From assembly GCA_022539475.1 (NCBI GenBank), contig VCMS01000022.1:434001-498000 (forward strand): a stretch of 64,000 bases of DNA, given 5' to 3'. The notes under the pieces are model-generated. The model ran no database searches. It saw nothing but the letters and a program-made list of their open reading frames with translations, and was not told the DNA's origin. How positions within the stretch are numbered: position 1 is the stretch's first letter; each line of letters starts with the position of its first letter. Source of the DNA: Gracilaria domingensis. Its lineage: Eukaryota; Rhodophyta; Florideophyceae; Gracilariales; Gracilariaceae. Shown in pieces: positions 19,237 through 29,736 of the stretch. The position numbers and the translations under genes are program-made.

Positions 19237-20703
19237 ATGAGCGCCTCTGTCGCGTTTGCCTCGCCGCCGCTGTCGTTGACCTCGCCCCCGCTGCGTGTCG
19301 CCGTCGCACATGATACGCGCATCAACTCCACCGTCGCCGTGCTTACGCCGCGCCCGCCCAGACGGCGCGTCAGGAGAGTTGTGCGATCGGGTACGGTGCG
19401 AACGCGGCGTGCCGCTTCGACACCGCCCGCAATTCGCGTGCAGGAGGTGCGTATGCCTGATGTAGCCGCGAAGAATGCCACGTCCGTTGGCACGCGTCAA
19501 TCAAAGCGGGGCGCACGAGGAGCTGATGGTGACGCTGTACAGCAGCCTTCCCCGGATGAAGTGCTTGAGCGCGAAAAGAAGCAGAAGAGCTTTTTGCAAG
19601 AGCAACTGGAGCTCAGACAGAAGGAGAACAGTGCTCGAAAGCAGGCAACTACCTACAAGTCGCGCCGCACCCAGAAGCGTATGCGCTCACCGCTTCGTCC
19701 CCGCACGCGCAACGTGTCTAACGCGTTGAAGGATACCTTCCAGATGTACATGGAGGAGATTTCGAGATCCGACCTCTTGGGACAGGCTCAGGTCATTGAG
19801 CTGGCTGCTCACATCAAGAAGTCGGTTAAAGTGGAGGATGAGCAACGCTTGCTCGAGGCTAAGCTGCATCGGAGACCTTCTGTCGATGAGCTTGCGCAGC
19901 ATCTTCGACTTGGGTCTGCCGACGTGCGCCGTATCATATTAAGAGGCACTGCTGCTAAGAATACGCTTGTGTCCGCCAATCTGCGGCTCGTAACCAGTGT
20001 GGCCAGAAAGGTGGCATCATCCAAGACCGACAATGGGTCGGGCATTGCGTTGGATGATATGGTCCAGGAGGGGAGCGTTGGTCTACTTCGCGCCGCTGAA
20101 AAGTTTGACGCGTCGAGAGGCTACAGGTTTTCTACCTACGCTACATGGTGGATTCGCGCCTATGTCATGAGATGTATTACAACTCAGAGTCGCAGCATCA
20201 AGGTACCCAGCACCATTGTTGACGAATATGCGCGCATTCGGAAAGAGTACTCGCAGTTGCGCGAGGAGGGTTTGGCCAGACCGAGCGAAGAGCAGGTAGC
20301 AAAAGCGCTGGGAATTACGGCGGCCAAGCTACGCTTCGTCGTCAATGTGGTCACCCGCAAACCTCTTTCACTGGATCTCACCCTCGGTCCGGCAGATGAC
20401 CCTTCCGGCTCACGTTCACTGGGAGAAATTGTGGAGGGAGATGATCATGTGGAGGAACGATTAGTGCAAACGTATCAAAAGCAAGAATTGGACTTGGCGC
20501 TGCGTCAGTGCCTGCGACCTCTGGAACGAGCCGTAATTCGACTGCGTTTTGGGCTCGAAGACGGGCAACCTCGAACGCTACGGGAGACCGGCGAGTTGTT
20601 GGGCCTTTCGAAGGAGAGGATTCGTCAACTGATATTCCGCGCTTTGCCAAAGATGAAAACCCCGGAGATTCAGCGAATGCTTACCGATGCTGCATCTCGT
20701 TAA
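19237..20703 (+). CDS. Plastid RNA polymerase sigma-70 factor
   Basis: 488 aa from the ATG at 19237 (MSASVAFASPPLSL); the open frame upstream of it is GC-island sequence. Residues 1-75 form an acid-poor, Ser/Pro/Arg-rich transit peptide. The sigma-70 core begins with region 1.2 (DTFQMYMEEISRSDLLG), then region 2 (about 244-320): NLRLVTSVARKVA, LDDMVQEGSVGLLRAAEKFD, GYRFSTYATWWIRAYVMRCI. Region 3 follows (ARIRKEYSQL...), and region 4 (about 423-484) has RLRFGLEDGQPRTLRETGEL and the helix-turn-helix LGLSKERIRQLIFRAL. It directs the bacterial-type RNA polymerase of the plastid. Which SIG paralogue it is cannot be told. Convergent with FolC. Confidence 0.93.
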   Translation: MSASVAFASPPLSLTSPPLRVAVAHDTRINSTVAVLTPRPPRRRVRRVVRSGTVRTRRAASTPPAIRVQEVRMPDVAAKNATSVGTRQSKRGARGADGDAVQQPSPDEVLEREKKQKSFLQEQLELRQKENSARKQATTYKSRRTQKRMRSPLRPRTRNVSNALKDTFQMYMEEISRSDLLGQAQVIELAAHIKKSVKVEDEQRLLEAKLHRRPSVDELAQHLRLGSADVRRIILRGTAAKNTLVSANLRLVTSVARKVASSKTDNGSGIALDDMVQEGSVGLLRAAEKFDASRGYRFSTYATWWIRAYVMRCITTQSRSIKVPSTIVDEYARIRKEYSQLREEGLARPSEEQVAKALGITAAKLRFVVNVVTRKPLSLDLTLGPADDPSGSRSLGEIVEGDDHVEERLVQTYQKQELDLALRQCLRPLERAVIRLRFGLEDGQPRTLRETGELLGLSKERIRQLIFRALPKMKTPEIQRMLTDAASR

Positions 20704-21140
20704 ATCGCACCAAGCTTCTGGTAAGCTGTTCCGGTTTATTCATCAGAGCACGCCTCACAACATATTTGTACATTTCACCCACCGATGGCAGCTCTGAGAG
20801 TGTCTCCATATTGCTCGTTCGTTGGAGCTTGTGGTCAGCTGGATTCCTGGTGGCACGCTACAGCGCAACGGGGTTTCTCCGGGAAACCGACCAGTTGCAC
20901 TGCGCACAGCAGTGACGGCATTGACGTTTCTGCTGATACGAGGGTATATGTGTCTAATCGTTTCTTCCTTGTAGTTTTGTTGCGAGCCTTACTCGCGGTG
21001 TCCTCGTCGTGTATATCATCAGGCATAGACGAACAGTAACAAGTACAACACACAGGCAACACATACGCACACTCACCCACACTTACATATCTCTTAAAGG
21101 AAAGACGGAGATAGTGCACGCCTCGTTTGTGCCTATCTGG
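20704..21140. other. 3' intergenic between convergent sigma and FolC
   Basis: 437 bp that should contain both 3' UTRs and polyadenylation sites. Small open frames on both strands have no family resemblance. Confidence 0.4.
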
Positions 21141-22475
21141 TTACTGTTGTATATGCAGCTCTCTTAGTCTTGGTCGCAATCTTCCTGCCAAATAGAACGA
21201 CCCGATGACCACCAATGTAGTTCTCTTTGCGGACGCTTCTTGGATTGCTTCATGCAGAGCCTCCTCGGCGACGTCGACGACTGTGCTCGATACGTTCGCT
21301 TTCTGCAAGCTTCGCCCTAGCTCAGCAGATGAAACATATTTTTCACTTTGTCCTGCAGATGTTGCAAAAACCTTTGCTGCTTTAGAAGCAACTACTTTGC
21401 ATATTGCGTCACGGTTCTTTTCTTCTCCAAGACCGAGTACGACAACCGGCTTTCGCTCATTGTGAGCCTCTAGCAGCAGCTGACCCACACTTTCTTTTGT
21501 GTGAGCACCGTCGAGAATAACTGAAACCATCGATCCGCCGCACGCAATTTGAAAACGTTCCGCTCGAGCTGGCAGTTGTGCCAGTGCTGAGATAGCGAGC
21601 TGACGTGGCAGCATCAGCTCCCCACTCAGATGGGGGCTGCCCTCAAGAAGAGCAACTTGTTCAAGTGCTTTCCGGGCCAATTGTAGGTTTCGATCAAGCA
21701 ATGACCAGCTTGGAGCATGCGGGCAGAAGTGAACTGTTGCGGGCGGTGACACTCTCGAAGCTTCTGCGGTAAATACGTGTGCTAGTTCATGATCTTCTGA
21801 GAGACCACAGATACAGTGCGATGATGGGGCTATGATCCCTGCCTTCTCGTATGCGATGTTTTCCAGAGCAGGGCCGATGATGTCTGCGTGTTCTAATTGA
21901 ATGTTTGTGATGACGCTAACTGGCGCAGATAGAACGTTTGTGGAGTCTAGACGCCCCCCTATTCCTACTTCCACAGCAGCCCACTTCACTTTGCTATAGT
22001 GGAAACTGAGCAACCCAGTAGCAGAGATAACGTCAAACCAAGTCGCTTCTTGTATCAATGGTGGCCTTTCCCTAGCGTCAAGGACTTCTTCCAGTGATCT
22101 TTTAAGCAGTTCGTCACCAATTGGAACCCCGTTGACTCTTATACGTTCATTCACCTCTTCAACGTGAGGGCTGGTGTATGTTCCCACTGGTGCGTCCACG
22201 AATGGCGCGTTGCGCAAACCTGCGGCGATCAAAGTAGCTGCGGATCCCTTTCCTTTAGAACCAGAGATATGAACAGCATTGAACGAGTTTTGCGGATTTC
22301 CAATACGACCAAGAAGTTTCTGTGCTGGTACTGCAGATACCCTCATCAAACGCTCACCATCACGACTTTTACGACGACGAGTTTCCCAATCAACTAGATT
22401 TTCAAGGCGATGGAGCAACTTCCCAAGCTCAGAAGAGTGCTTCTTGGCGCCTTCGAAAGGCCGTATGAAACTCAT
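21141..22475 (-). CDS. folC: Folylpolyglutamate synthase / dihydrofolate synthase
   Basis: 444 aa, ATG start, Mur-ligase family. It adds Glu to dihydropteroate or folates with ATP. P-loop ISGSKGKGSAAT (70-81) has Ser-Lys in place of the usual Thr-Asn. The folate-binding loop is TSPHVEEVNERIRVNG (101-116). Central-domain motifs are AAVEVGIGGRLDSTNV and ITNIQLEHADIIG; the C-terminal domain has VILDGAHTKESV and VVLGLGEEKNRD. The N-terminus has about 65 residues before the P-loop, some 20-25 more than bacterial FolC; basic but with acids, so targeting is unclear. The length is close to bacterial FolC, not to the longer animal FPGS. No intron. Confidence 0.92.
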   Translation of the reverse strand: MSFIRPFEGAKKHSSELGKLLHRLENLVDWETRRRKSRDGERLMRVSAVPAQKLLGRIGNPQNSFNAVHISGSKGKGSAATLIAAGLRNAPFVDAPVGTYTSPHVEEVNERIRVNGVPIGDELLKRSLEEVLDARERPPLIQEATWFDVISATGLLSFHYSKVKWAAVEVGIGGRLDSTNVLSAPVSVITNIQLEHADIIGPALENIAYEKAGIIAPSSHCICGLSEDHELAHVFTAEASRVSPPATVHFCPHAPSWSLLDRNLQLARKALEQVALLEGSPHLSGELMLPRQLAISALAQLPARAERFQIACGGSMVSVILDGAHTKESVGQLLLEAHNERKPVVVLGLGEEKNRDAICKVVASKAAKVFATSAGQSEKYVSSAELGRSLQKANVSSTVVDVAEEALHEAIQEASAKRTTLVVIGSFYLAGRLRPRLRELHIQQ

Positions 22476-23335
22476 AGTTGCTCGTAGGTGCCCAACATGA
22501 AACGCCCACGGTAGTTGAAATCGTGGAGTACAGCTTAAATGTGAACTGAGTGATGAAAGCGACTCTTCTGCACCCTGAAATAACAGACCATGAAGACTAC
22601 TGATCTTTTTGCCGGATTCCCTCTCCGATGAATGCTTCAGGCGTCATCAGTGCTGGTTCTGTGATGTGCAGAGATTCTCTACGGAGATGGAAGGGTTTTC
22701 AACAGTTAAAACTAGGACAAGGAACGTATCCAATCAGCATTGCAAAGGGAATGTGAAGAGCGATACCGCCTGATAGCTGGGAGAACGAACGAACGATTGC
22801 ACAGCTGGGAGAAGCACGAATGCTACCTCGCCTGCGAGCCCCGCAGTGCGGGGTGTGTTCTTCCAGACCGCATTTTTTATATGATTCCCCCCTTGTTCCA
22901 GCATGCTCGTTGCCATTGAAAAAATTGAGCCCATCTCGTTCTGCACTGCACAGCCGGAGTCCAGAAGCCTGTAAGGCTAGAGAAGGACATCCGTATACCC
23001 TTGGCACATCTTACCCCCCAGGGTATCGCAACTGGCTAGCTTCGTGTCACATATTTGCCTTTCGAACGAAAAGGTTCCCAGAATTGCGGGCACCCAAAAC
23101 ATTGTTTCAATCTAGTTCTGTGAAAGAAAAGTTTTTCTTGTCTACGTATAGAAGTGCACTTTCAAGGACGGTTTATGTTGAAACACAGGAACACTTTGAT
23201 CGCAGTCGAGAACATTGAGCGACCTACTCCTACAAGGGTATAGTGAAAAGGACCTGGGCACTGCGTTCGTGGAAAAAGTAGCCGTCTCCATTGGAGAATC
23301 TCAATCATTTCTCTGATCTGCACTTGGCAACAATA
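22476..23335. promoter_or_regulatory. Divergent intergenic of FolC and SDR genes
   Basis: 860 bp holding two divergent promoters. Motif TACAAGGGTATAG at 23231-23243 lies about 95 bp before the SDR ATG and merges the recurrent ACAAGGGTA box with a TATA-like sequence. A 66-codon minus frame near 22734-22934 starting at an ATG has no resemblance to known proteins and is not called. Confidence 0.4.
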
Positions 23336-24545
23336 ATGGACCTGATTTCCTCGTCCGTATCTCACCTTTCGCAAAATTATGCTTCAGCATGGAATTTGAT
23401 ATCCATCGTCTCACTGTCATTCTTTGCGTTGTACCTCGTTTCGTTCTTGACGTACATTGCACCAATTTTGTTCTTATCATTTCTGAAACCCCAAGATCTA
23501 CGTGAAAAGTACGGACAATGGGCAGTGGTGACAGGGGGTTCAAGTGGGATTGGATTGGCGATTGTCCGTTTATTGGCGTCGCAGGTACGTGCCAATATAC
23601 CAGCTGGACCTATGTTATTTTTTGTGCGATAAGGCTCCCTCTAACCTTGTAATCTGTGCAGGGAGTGAATGTTTTCATCGTCGCTTTGGACGATGAACTT
23701 CTGGCAGATAAGCATAAGGAACTCTGTGAGGAGTTTCCAGATATAGAGTTTCGAGCTATAGGAGTCAATCTTGGAGATGCGGACGGAGATTACATGCAAG
23801 AAGTCATCCAACAAACTGAAGGTGTAGATGTATCTATATTGGTTAATAATGCTGGTTTCTTAGTGATGGGCTTCTTCCATGAACAGCCCATTGAGAAGTA
23901 TATCGCTACTCTGAACTGTAATGCAATAGCAGCAATTCGACTGACGCATCATTTTTATTCACGGATGGTGAGCAAGAAGCACAAAGGGTGTATTATGTTC
24001 ACGTCTTCTGCTGCGTGGTTTCTAGTACGTTTCAACAAACAAACAGAATCAGGCAAAGGTGCAAACACACGAATTGTTAATGCTGACCATGTTGTTGATT
24101 TATGACGCTTTGTTAACATGCAAAAATCACGCCGTATTGTAATATCGTTCAGCCTGCACCGTTTGCGACCACATACGGCGCAAGCAAGGCGTTATTGACT
24201 CACTTTGCAGGTTCGTTGGCCATTGAAGCCCAGGAACATGGTATTGACGTAACTGTTTTTCACCCGTCTTATACACACAGTAATTTGTATGAGAAAACGC
24301 CGAAACTAGACGTTGTGACATTCTTATCCAAGTTTGGATGGACAGGGGATGAGGTTGCTAAAAGGATGTTTGCATGCATTGGGCGTGTCGCTGTGCATGA
24401 AATTGGTTTCTACGCCATTTCGACGAACTTGCTTAGTCGATTTCTGGACAGTGGCTCTTTGGTCAAGTGTATCATACCTTTTCGAGACTCAATGGCTCCA
24501 CAGAAACCAGAAAGTGAGGATGCTGAGGGGAAGAAAGTCCGATAA
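23336..24545 (+). CDS. Membrane-anchored short-chain dehydrogenase/reductase, 3 exons
   Basis: Exons 23336-23584, 23662-24024 and 24153-24545, introns of 77 and 128 bp (both donors GTACGT; acceptors GTGCAG and GTTCAG), both phase 0; 334 aa. Residues 20-50 are a membrane segment. The Rossmann start QWAVVTGGSSGIG (61-73) matches the WAVVTG style of 17-beta-HSD12 / very-long-chain 3-oxoacyl-CoA reductases. NNAG, TSSAAW and YGASK supply the Asn-Ser-Tyr-Lys catalytic set. Splicing joins SSAAWFL to PAPFATTYGASK, which supports intron 2. An ER oxidoreductase of lipids is likely; substrate cannot be assigned. Intron 1 has a CTAAC branch-like motif 20 nt before the acceptor. Confidence 0.88.
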
Positions 24546-25008
24546 CTTTTTCAGGATTGGAACAATTTAAGCTAAGGGGGATAGGCTGGAGTAAGAATGA
24601 CTACGCGATAACAGAAGCCAAGAAATTCCCTTTTGGAAGCGCCTCACAACTGCTCTTGGATTCAGTGGCTCAGCTGCTTGCATTGAATACAATGTATTCA
24701 CACATGTAGGAAAAGCTCAGTTGTGCACTTAGCAAAAGATTTTCTCTTACCAGAGCAACCATTCCCACGAAGGATATGCATGAATGAATGTGAATGCACG
24801 TGAACGCTTGTTTAGACACCGCCATAGTCGAGACGCGTCGCGATTTATGGTGCCGAAACTAGAATTCCATCTAAAACGATTCGACAGATTCATTGAACGA
24901 GAAGGGTCCAGTCTTAACAAGCGTTGACAATGACTCGCAGTCTTCTCTTCCGTGATGATGCATCAACGTGCCCAACGTGTCCAAAAAGAGGAAGTCCCGC
25001 GCAATTGT
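24546..25008. other. Intergenic between SDR and tRNA-Lys
   Basis: 463 bp with no recognised gene. It holds the SDR 3' end and, at its right edge, the tRNA terminator. Confidence 0.4.
24983..24987 (-). terminator. Pol III terminator of tRNA-Lys
   Basis: Run of five T on the minus strand, 21 nt beyond the tRNA 3' end; typical RNA polymerase III stop. Confidence 0.6.
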
Positions 25009-25081
25009 CACCTCCCGCGGGGCTCGAACCCGCGACCAACAGATTAAGAGTCTGTCGCTCTACCGACTGAGCTAGGGAGGC
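25009..25081 (-). tRNA. trnK-CUU: tRNA-Lys (anticodon CUU)
   Basis: 73 nt, no intron and no encoded CCA. The acceptor stem is GCCTCCC/GGGAGGT (G1-U72 wobble), the D arm GCTC..GAGC, the anticodon stem ACAGA/TCTGT with loop CTCTTAA (anticodon CTT), and the T stem GCGGG/CCCGC with loop TTCGAGC; the discriminator is G. Internal A box (TAGCTCAGTCGG) and B box (GGTTCGAGCCC) are intact. It is a nuclear, functional-looking gene and the only tRNA I find in the window. Confidence 0.97.
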
Positions 25082-25751
25082 TTGTCAGAACACCGCTGTA
25101 CCCTACGAAAATTATTTTTTGTTATTAAACGACAAAGATACCAAGGGTGCCACATGCAACGGTACAGGGGTACCTGTACGTTTTTTCAAAGGAGACGCAA
25201 GCGGAACTAATCTTCATCGTCACGCCTCTGCGAGGCAATTCCGGCGTTAACGTGATTGCCTAGATAGGTAGTCTGGGTGTGAGCATCTTATCAAGCGTAC
25301 CCTTGTACTGCAGACCAATTGACTTCCTACGACGACAGAATGACACCAAAAAGCTATCCACACCAGTAAGCCTTCCAGGGCCCGCGTTCTCCGCAATTCC
25401 AACGCAATACATTTGCGCACCAAGCCCGCTCAAATGTGCCGCCACACCATGTCAAGTGTCTTTTCACCTGGCCCATGGTTCCTTGGTAGGGCATTCGAAG
25501 CTTCAATAACAGCATCATTGTGCCACACGCACATTGCTCCGCGACACCACAGTTCCAGTCTGTGTCACTGCTAATATCTGCCACAACCCTTCCCAGGAAA
25601 CTGAACTTGTACGCACTGAAAGGTTGCATATCTTCCGCTCTAAATTGGGAATGTCATATAGCTCTCATTAAAGAGCATTCCAAAGCTGCAGCTTCGTCTC
25701 TATCAGCTCGGCTGATGGTGAAATAGATCTGGTCTGGCATATTTAACGAGG
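25082..25751. other. Intergenic upstream of GT31
   Basis: 670 bp without a recognised gene. It includes the 5' flank of the tRNA and GGTACAGGGGTACCTGTACG (about 25160-25179), a nested palindrome related to the recurrent GGTA motif. Confidence 0.4.
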
Positions 25752-27317
25752 ATGACGTTCCTTCCGCTTCTTTCGAGGTCTACGTTTAAAGACGAATATT
25801 CCCCTTTCCCGATTCAAATTTCACGCCGGATACGACTTCAATTGAAACGACTTTCAAGATTGTCTTGTAGGAAGCGAAACCGGTTGTTTGCTCTTTTTCT
25901 CCTCATTCTTGTACTTCTTCTTGTCACAATATATTCGATTTCACACTTGATCATTCGCACTTCGAACACATTCGATGATGTCTTCGACATGCACCTCGTC
26001 GAACTTGAAGACAAAGAGTATCTTGAACGCCTCCGCAATTCCACTCTACTCGACATATCTGATCCACTACGCGATGAGAACAAAACGGATGTACGGATAG
26101 GGCGTATTCAATGGGATTATTTCTACGGCGCATACGTCAGAAACCCCAATCCACCTATTTTAACCAAGTATAAGAAAAGGCTATTTCGCGAACTATTGAA
26201 CAGAACCAAGTACAAGGTGGAAACCAAACAAAGACTTGCACGTGGTGTATCATGTAATTATGCGAATGATGTTGGGGAGGATGATTCCCCACATACATTT
26301 CAATGCACTCCAACATCTCATCGGTGTCCGGATGGCAGGTTTTTCCCATATCCAGGTTTTGTTCCCAAGGAGGGGACATCGATCACTTGGGCCGAGGTAG
26401 TCATTGTTATGCTTCTGAGTGAAGGTCGTGACAGCTTTATCAGAGCCGCTATGGACACATGGATATCCAGGCTACCGACAGAAGCAACTCTATACTTTGT
26501 GATTGACAAAGGCGTCTCTCTTCCGCAAGAGCTTCTTCGTCGCCCCAATACATTCACGTTTGAGGCTGGATTGACCCCGGGTCTTCAAACATTAGACTTG
26601 AAAGCGCTCATGGGCTGGCGGAACGCACATAGACTCTTCTCATTTGAAGGGAAGAAGTATTTTCTCAAGATCGATGACGACACTTTTCTCTTGGGTCACA
26701 ATCTGATTCGGTTCTTAAACAAGATAGAGTATGTCTCCGGAGGGATGGAAGAGGCTCTCTACTTTGGACATCCGTTCTGCGGTCATGGAGATCTCAAAGC
26801 CCTCAACTACGAAACCTGGTGTTACGCAGGAGGCGGTGCATATGGACTTAGTTTTGAAGCCTTGACTATCTTCCTAAAGCAAGTCAAAGACGGATGCGCG
26901 TACTTCTACGACTACTTGGCCAAGGCTCCTGACATGCTGCCGGAGGACGACAAGTATGGTGGACACTATGAAGATGTTATGGTTGGTCGCTGCCTTCGTC
27001 AAGCCAGAACAAGGCTTCATGACAGAGGGACATCACTTCTTGCCTGCGGTAGCTTCTTTCCATACGCTCCACTTCATTATTATGAAGCGTTTGGAAAGAG
27101 CAAGGAGGCCATGTGTAAGAAGTTGGAGGGGGACCCTATTACTATCCACGATCTTGAACCCTCTGCCATCTTATTCCTGGACCACCTAATGTATGAGTAC
27201 CCGTTGGGCGGAGAAGTTAAGCCATTCTCCCCACAGAATGAGCATGTCCAGGAGCTTATCGACAACTGTCATATGAGAGGTAAGAAAATGTCTTGCGATA
27301 TCTCGCGTGTATTCTGA
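25752..27317 (+). CDS. Type II membrane glycosyltransferase, GT31 family (core-1 beta-1,3-galactosyltransferase/fringe-like)
   Basis: 521 aa, ATG start, no intron. A basic cytosolic tail (1-44), one signal anchor (45-68) and a lumenal stem with Cys residues precede the catalytic domain, about 214-480. There WAEVVIVMLLSEGRDSFIRAAMDTW is the GT31 beginning, KIDDDTFLL holds the metal-binding DDD (308-310), YAGGGAYGLS matches the GG-rich acceptor loop, and GGHYEDVMVGRCL holds the catalytic ED. This order fits C1GALT1/fringe-type enzymes that transfer hexose in beta-1,3 linkage in the Golgi. Donor and acceptor cannot be deduced; cell-wall or glycoprotein sugars are likely. Convergent with the S1-domain gene (196 bp between stops). 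Confidence 0.87.
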   Translation: MTFLPLLSRSTFKDEYSPFPIQISRRIRLQLKRLSRLSCRKRNRLFALFLLILVLLLVTIYSISHLIIRTSNTFDDVFDMHLVELEDKEYLERLRNSTLLDISDPLRDENKTDVRIGRIQWDYFYGAYVRNPNPPILTKYKKRLFRELLNRTKYKVETKQRLARGVSCNYANDVGEDDSPHTFQCTPTSHRCPDGRFFPYPGFVPKEGTSITWAEVVIVMLLSEGRDSFIRAAMDTWISRLPTEATLYFVIDKGVSLPQELLRRPNTFTFEAGLTPGLQTLDLKALMGWRNAHRLFSFEGKKYFLKIDDDTFLLGHNLIRFLNKIEYVSGGMEEALYFGHPFCGHGDLKALNYETWCYAGGGAYGLSFEALTIFLKQVKDGCAYFYDYLAKAPDMLPEDDKYGGHYEDVMVGRCLRQARTRLHDRGTSLLACGSFFPYAPLHYYEAFGKSKEAMCKKLEGDPITIHDLEPSAILFLDHLMYEYPLGGEVKPFSPQNEHVQELIDNCHMRGKKMSCDISRVF

Positions 27318-27513
27318 AGTTGTAGATTAGTCTTCGCTTTGTAAAGCCTTCAGAGAACTACTGCAAATGTTCATATCCTTCGGAAGACCCTCTGTTTTAG
27401 TGCCACCAAGCACCCCACAGTTCATTCTCACTGAGAGAAGACCTCAGCAGCGCCCGAGATCGTACCGATGACTGATGAAAGCCTGAAGTTCATGGATGAT
27501 CGGTTCGCTCGTA

Positions 27514-28824
27514 CTACAGGCCATACTTCTCTTCGAAATATTCATCAGAGAACTTCTCAACCTCCTGAGAGTCTTCATCATCCCCAGAACTCTCGACGTC
27601 AGTCATTCCGTCTTCCCTAGATGTCTGCGGCACAATCTCGCGTTCTTGCGCATATTTCCTTTCATCCGCCTCTGGTTTCCCATGTTTGAGATATTCAATA
27701 ATCTCTTGAGCTCGCCGAACCTCCTCAACGCGAGCGGTCGCAGAATTGACCTTCTCCAGAGCTTCTCTCAGCATCTGGTCTCTGGTACCAATCAGGGTCA
27801 GAGCTATCTGGTCATCTTCAATGTCAGTCACCTCTACATATACCTCCAGCCCTGCTTCGAAGTCTTGCCAGTCTCTTTTTTGTTTTTCAGGCATTCGCGA
27901 GAAATGAATCAATCCGTTCTTCTTGACTCCCACGTTGACAAAGAGGCCATACTTTGCGATGTTGGTTACGATTCCAACCCTTCGGTCTCCCTTCGCCAAC
28001 GTCGAAATTTGAAGCCGTTTTCTTCTCTTCCGTAAGTTCCGAAGATACGCCTCCCTTTCGTTCTCCATATCTTCCTGCGTTACGACGCTAGCATCGAACA
28101 ATAACAACGCATTCTCGGCGTGCACCTTTCGAACCCATACCTGAATATCATCACCAGCTCTAAGCGTTTTGCTAACCTTAGCCGGAGATACTAAATCTGC
28201 ATCACTTGCCCAATCGGTTTTGAAGTTTTCCCTCCGAAGCAATCCAGTGTGACATACAATACGGCCACGCCGCCCGACTCGGTATATGTTTGCGTTCACG
28301 ACAGCTCCGTAACGACCGACAGACATGACTGTGCCATCGAATTTGTCTCCGACGTGAACGTCTTGTATCATCAACGGATGCTCGGGAACATAATTCTTTG
28401 CCACAGGACGGGTTCCTCTTCTAACTTCAATTCGGCCTGAATCAGGTTGCACTCGGTGAACATAAACTGGAACAATGGAACCTGCTCTTTCTCCTCGCTT
28501 AACACCTTGCTTTCCGCGTGCGAAACGTAATCTGGCCATTATCTGTCTTCCGCCCTTTGTGCAAACGCCAATATCAACCCAGCTGCTTTCCGCAGGCCCA
28601 GCAAACCCCACGACGCCTATAAACTCATCTCCAACAGAAACATCAGATATACATCGAGCTCCTGTGATAGGTTTCTTCCTTGATGGTTTCCTTCTCGCAG
28701 GACTTGCGTTAGGTTTCGCTAATGCCGTCCTGCTGCAGCATATGTATGAAGTTCTATTTGGTAAACGTTGTCGGGATTCGAATAGCGGAGCTGGACAACA
28801 AAAAGCCTGTGAAAGACCGAACAT
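27514..28824 (-). CDS. Plastid-targeted protein with three S1 RNA-binding domains
   Basis: 436 aa, ATG start. Residues 1-50 look like a transit peptide (MFGLSQAFCCPAPLF, basic, Ser/Pro-rich, Phe at 2 and 8). There are three S1 OB-folds at about 63-135, 156-246 (with an insertion) and 276-345; the last is most canonical (GIVTNIAKYGLFVNVGVKKNGLIHFSRM). A charged helix and an acidic Asp/Glu/Ser tail follow. The arrangement resembles the S1 region of plastid PSRP-7/EF-Ts polyproteins, but no EF-Ts domain follows. The role is probably binding plastid mRNA or the ribosome. Divergent from tRNase Z. Confidence 0.85.
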   Translation of the reverse strand: MFGLSQAFCCPAPLFESRQRLPNRTSYICCSRTALAKPNASPARRKPSRKKPITGARCISDVSVGDEFIGVVGFAGPAESSWVDIGVCTKGGRQIMARLRFARGKQGVKRGERAGSIVPVYVHRVQPDSGRIEVRRGTRPVAKNYVPEHPLMIQDVHVGDKFDGTVMSVGRYGAVVNANIYRVGRRGRIVCHTGLLRRENFKTDWASDADLVSPAKVSKTLRAGDDIQVWVRKVHAENALLLFDASVVTQEDMENEREAYLRNLRKRRKRLQISTLAKGDRRVGIVTNIAKYGLFVNVGVKKNGLIHFSRMPEKQKRDWQDFEAGLEVYVEVTDIEDDQIALTLIGTRDQMLREALEKVNSATARVEEVRRAQEIIEYLKHGKPEADERKYAQEREIVPQTSREDGMTDVESSGDDEDSQEVEKFSDEYFEEKYGL

Positions 28825-29736
28825 CAGTTATCTGAGTTCCGAAAAGCGGTGCAAGGCAATTCACAATTGAATGTCCTATATCTGTCAAATCTTCTCGATC
28901 TTGGTGGATGTGCGAATTAGCTTCAACGACTGAAGACGTTCGATTACTCTCGCGATGCAAATGTCACCAACGTCAATTCTTCTACAGTGCTACAATCGAA
29001 GCTAAAGAAACTTTCGATCCGATCGGCTCGCTAATCTTTCGAGGTCCAAGGGAGAACGAACGAAAAAAATTTTATTAGCTTGGGAAATCCGATCCTTGGG
29101 ACTCCCGGCTGAATAATTCGCCTATACTGCATTGAGGATCATAAGTTGGGAGGGAATTATTTTTCACACGAAAAGACGGATGTGCGCCAAGCGCCAGTCT
29201 CTGTCACCCGAGGGCCGTTCTTTAGTAGGCGTGCATTCGCGAATGCACGGAAACATGAACGCGAATATGATCAGGAAGGCTTCGCATTGCAAAGTTCCTC
29301 AAACTTTGTCGATCCGTGTCAACTATTCTATGTTAAGTTAATAATCGAGCAATTTTCTTGTTCAATTCCAGTTTAGGCTGAAGTGTCAATGGCTCTTCAA
29401 GACTATTCTTCACACATGAGTGTTCTCTGAGGGTTGCAACATCGGTCGGAGACGTTCTGTGATACCCCCGCTCACATTTGTGAGTCACAAGGGTGCACAG
29501 TTTGCTGCTCATCGAGAGGGGCCTAACCGATCGGCATTGCTTAACTGACTGTTTTGCGCATAGTTCCATTTCTTGCTTATCGTATCGAACATAGGGTTGT
29601 TTTTCTAGTGTTCTGTTGAACACTCTCATTGCAGAGAAATTCTCCAATAACTAGATGTACTTTTCTTTCCTTCGGAGCAGAACCTAGCTTTCGTTTTCTG
29701 TCTTTTAAATTGAGAGAGCTTGTGAGACACAAGGAA
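28825..29736. promoter_or_regulatory. Divergent intergenic of S1 protein and tRNase Z
   Basis: 912 bp with no further gene recognised. The open frame of tRNase Z extends back to 29629 with a TTG; minus-strand frames opposite are shadows. Confidence 0.4.

Noticed and set aside
22734-22934. 66-codon minus ATG frame with a hydrophobic end
   Set aside because: Within a divergent promoter, short and without homology; insufficient support.
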